Source: an uncultured Sphingomonas sp.
GTDB lineage: Bacteria > Pseudomonadota > Alphaproteobacteria > Sphingomonadales > Sphingomonadaceae
Reading direction: 5' to 3'
DNA length: 7,548 bases
Assembly: GCA_934555855.1 (NCBI GenBank)
Contig: CAKTFL010000095.1
Span: 1 to 7,548 of the forward strand
The translations under genes were made by a program, and so were the position numbers. This document shows positions 6,356 through 7,548 of this stretch, piece after piece (the first letter of the stretch is position 1; each line of letters opens with the position of its first letter). Under the pieces are notes generated by a model. That model was not told the DNA's origin. It saw only the letters and a program-made list of their open reading frames with translations, and did not search any database.

Positions 6356-7548
6356 TCACTGGCGGCCGGCATACTCCATCCCGGGGGCGACAATCTCCGG
6401 CCCGTCGCTGTGGATCGTGACGGGGATCGACTTGGCCGCCGGCGTCTTGCTGCCCGCTGCATAATGCCAGATCGGCATCAAAACGTTGCATTCGGGGTAA
6501 TAGCCGCCGACACAGCCAATCGGCAGGTCGTAGGCGACGACGATCATGCCCGGCAGCCGCCGATCCACCCCGTCGTCCGCGATCGTCTTCAGCGTCACCA
6601 GCTGGCCGACCCGAAGGCCCAGCCGGTCGATATCCGAACGGTTCATCAGCACCACCTTGCGGGTGTTCTTGATGCCGCGGAAACGGTCGTCATAGCCATA
6701 GACGGTGGTATTGAACTGGTCGTTGCTGCGCAGCGTCATCAGCCGGAATGAATCGTGGTCCGCGTCGGGCATGTCGGGGTCTTCGTCGAGCGCCGTCGGC
6801 GTCACGAACTCGGCACGGCCGCTCTTCGTCCGCCATTCGCGGCGCTTGACCGGCAGGTCGCGCTGGAAGCCGCCGGGTTCCCACATCCGTCGTTCGTAAT
6901 CCTGGAAACTGTCGGGCAGCGTTACCGCCACCTCCTTCCGGATCTCGGCATAGTCGGTCATGTAATCGTCCCAGCGGACGCGCGGATTGGGATCGAGCGT
7001 CTGCTTGGCCAGTTCGCAGATCAGCCGCACCTCGCTGAGCAGATGCGGCGAGGCGGGGGTGCGCAGAGGGCGGCTGCCGTGGACGCAGGCGGTGGTGTCC
7101 TCGATCGACACCACCTGCTGGCCCGCCGCGGTCTCGTCGATCTCCAGCCGGCCGAGCACGGGAAGGATATAGCTGATCTCGCCCGGCAGCAGCGCGCTGC
7201 GGTTGAGCTTGGTGATGACGTTGACGGTCAGCCGCAGCTTGCGCCACGCCGGCTCCATCTGTCCGTGGTCGGGGATGGCGCGGACGAAGTTGCCGCCCAT
7301 CATGATGAAGGCCTGCACCTCGTCGCGCAGGATTGCCTCGCACGCCTCGACGGTGTTGTAGCCGGGCTCGCGCGGCGGCTCGAAGTCGAACTGCGCGCCC
7401 AGACGATCGAGCGGGAACAGCTCGGGCTTCTCCGTCACGCCCATGGTGCGCTGGCCCTGCACATTGGAATGGCCGCGCACCGGGCAGATGCCCGCACCGG
7501 CACGCCCCATGTTGCCGCGCAGCAGCAGCAGGTTGACGAGCATCCGCA
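6356..7548 (-). CDS. Molybdopterin oxidoreductase, FdhF/YdeP type, C-terminal part (cut by window edge)
   Basis: The minus frame is open to the right edge; the ATG at 7543 is an internal Met, so the N-terminal portion with any iron-sulfur site is missing. About 397 residues are seen, against roughly 760 for E. coli YdeP. Counting from that Met, the family-typical GNMGRAGAGICPVRGHSNVQ is at 10-29. MGGNFVRAIPD is at 82-92, TKLNRS at 111-116, LPVLGRLEID at 127-136 and SIEDTTACVHGS at 146-157. The molybdopterin-dinucleotide-binding C-terminal domain starts near 266 with LRSNDQFNTTVYGYDDRFRGI. This group resembles formate dehydrogenase alpha subunits, but most members have no proven substrate; YdeP is linked to acid resistance in E. 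coli. No accessory gene such as fdhD is in view. It has no evident link to the carbohydrate genes. Family call firm, reaction unknown. Confidence 0.92.
   Translation of the reverse strand, partial: RMLVNLLLLRGNMGRAGAGICPVRGHSNVQGQRTMGVTEKPELFPLDRLGAQFDFEPPREPGYNTVEACEAILRDEVQAFIMMGGNFVRAIPDHGQMEPAWRKLRLTVNVITKLNRSALLPGEISYILPVLGRLEIDETAAGQQVVSIEDTTACVHGSRPLRTPASPHLLSEVRLICELAKQTLDPNPRVRWDDYMTDYAEIRKEVAVTLPDSFQDYERRMWEPGGFQRDLPVKRREWRTKSGRAEFVTPTALDEDPDMPDADHDSFRLMTLRSNDQFNTTVYGYDDRFRGIKNTRKVVLMNRSDIDRLGLRVGQLVTLKTIADDGVDRRLPGMIVVAYDLPIGCVGGYYPECNVLMPIWHYAAGSKTPAAKSIPVTIHSDGPEIVAPGMEYAGRQ

Noticed and set aside
6257..6751. Plus-strand open frame of 164 codons across the palindrome and the molybdoenzyme end
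   Set aside because: Mostly antisense to the conserved molybdopterin-binding domain; no recognisable protein.

Overview
The window looks like a piece of chromosome from a GC-rich alphaproteobacterium, most likely a sphingomonad (Sphingomonas, Novosphingobium or Sphingobium type). This rests on the 991-residue TonB-dependent receptor of the Caulobacter/Xanthomonas carbohydrate-uptake type, a ManD dehydratase that closely resembles what I remember of the Novosphingobium aromaticivorans enzyme, and the overall composition. The assignment comes from family knowledge, not a database search.

Layout. Bases 1-697 (minus) hold the N-terminal part of a glycoside hydrolase family 43 lipoprotein that runs off the left edge. 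Bases 797-2098 (minus) hold a D-mannonate dehydratase (manD type), probably co-transcribed with the GH43 gene. A divergent intergenic region of about 220 bp with several inverted repeats separates it from the TonB-dependent receptor at 2318-5293 (plus), which ends in a strong rho-independent terminator. Bases 5346-6355 carry no intact gene. On the minus strand they hold the wreckage of transcriptional regulators: an XRE-type helix-turn-helix reading frame broken by an apparent 2-base deletion, followed by a GntR-type FCD ligand-binding domain broken by an in-frame TGA and frame changes. Two inverted repeats lie upstream of the XRE remnant, one of them spanning 68 bp. Bases 6356-7548 (minus) are the C-terminal part of a molybdopterin oxidoreductase of the FdhF/YdeP type that runs off the right edge.

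How the genes fit together. An outer-membrane receptor, a surface or periplasmic GH43 enzyme and mannonate dehydratase suit uptake and breakdown of a plant hemicellulose carrying glucuronic acid, such as glucuronoxylan or arabinoglucuronoxylan. GH43 would trim xylose or arabinose side groups, the receptor would import oligosaccharides, and ManD would turn D-mannonate, made from glucuronate, into 2-keto-3-deoxygluconate. GntR/FCD regulators often control such uronate genes, so the broken FCD remnant beside the locus is the most interesting feature: the local regulator appears to have been lost. The molybdoenzyme is probably unrelated.

I see no tRNA, rRNA, CRISPR array, transposase or integrase gene. 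I found no clearly new multi-gene system; the unusual content is the decayed regulator region, the inverted repeats and the unusual start of manD.
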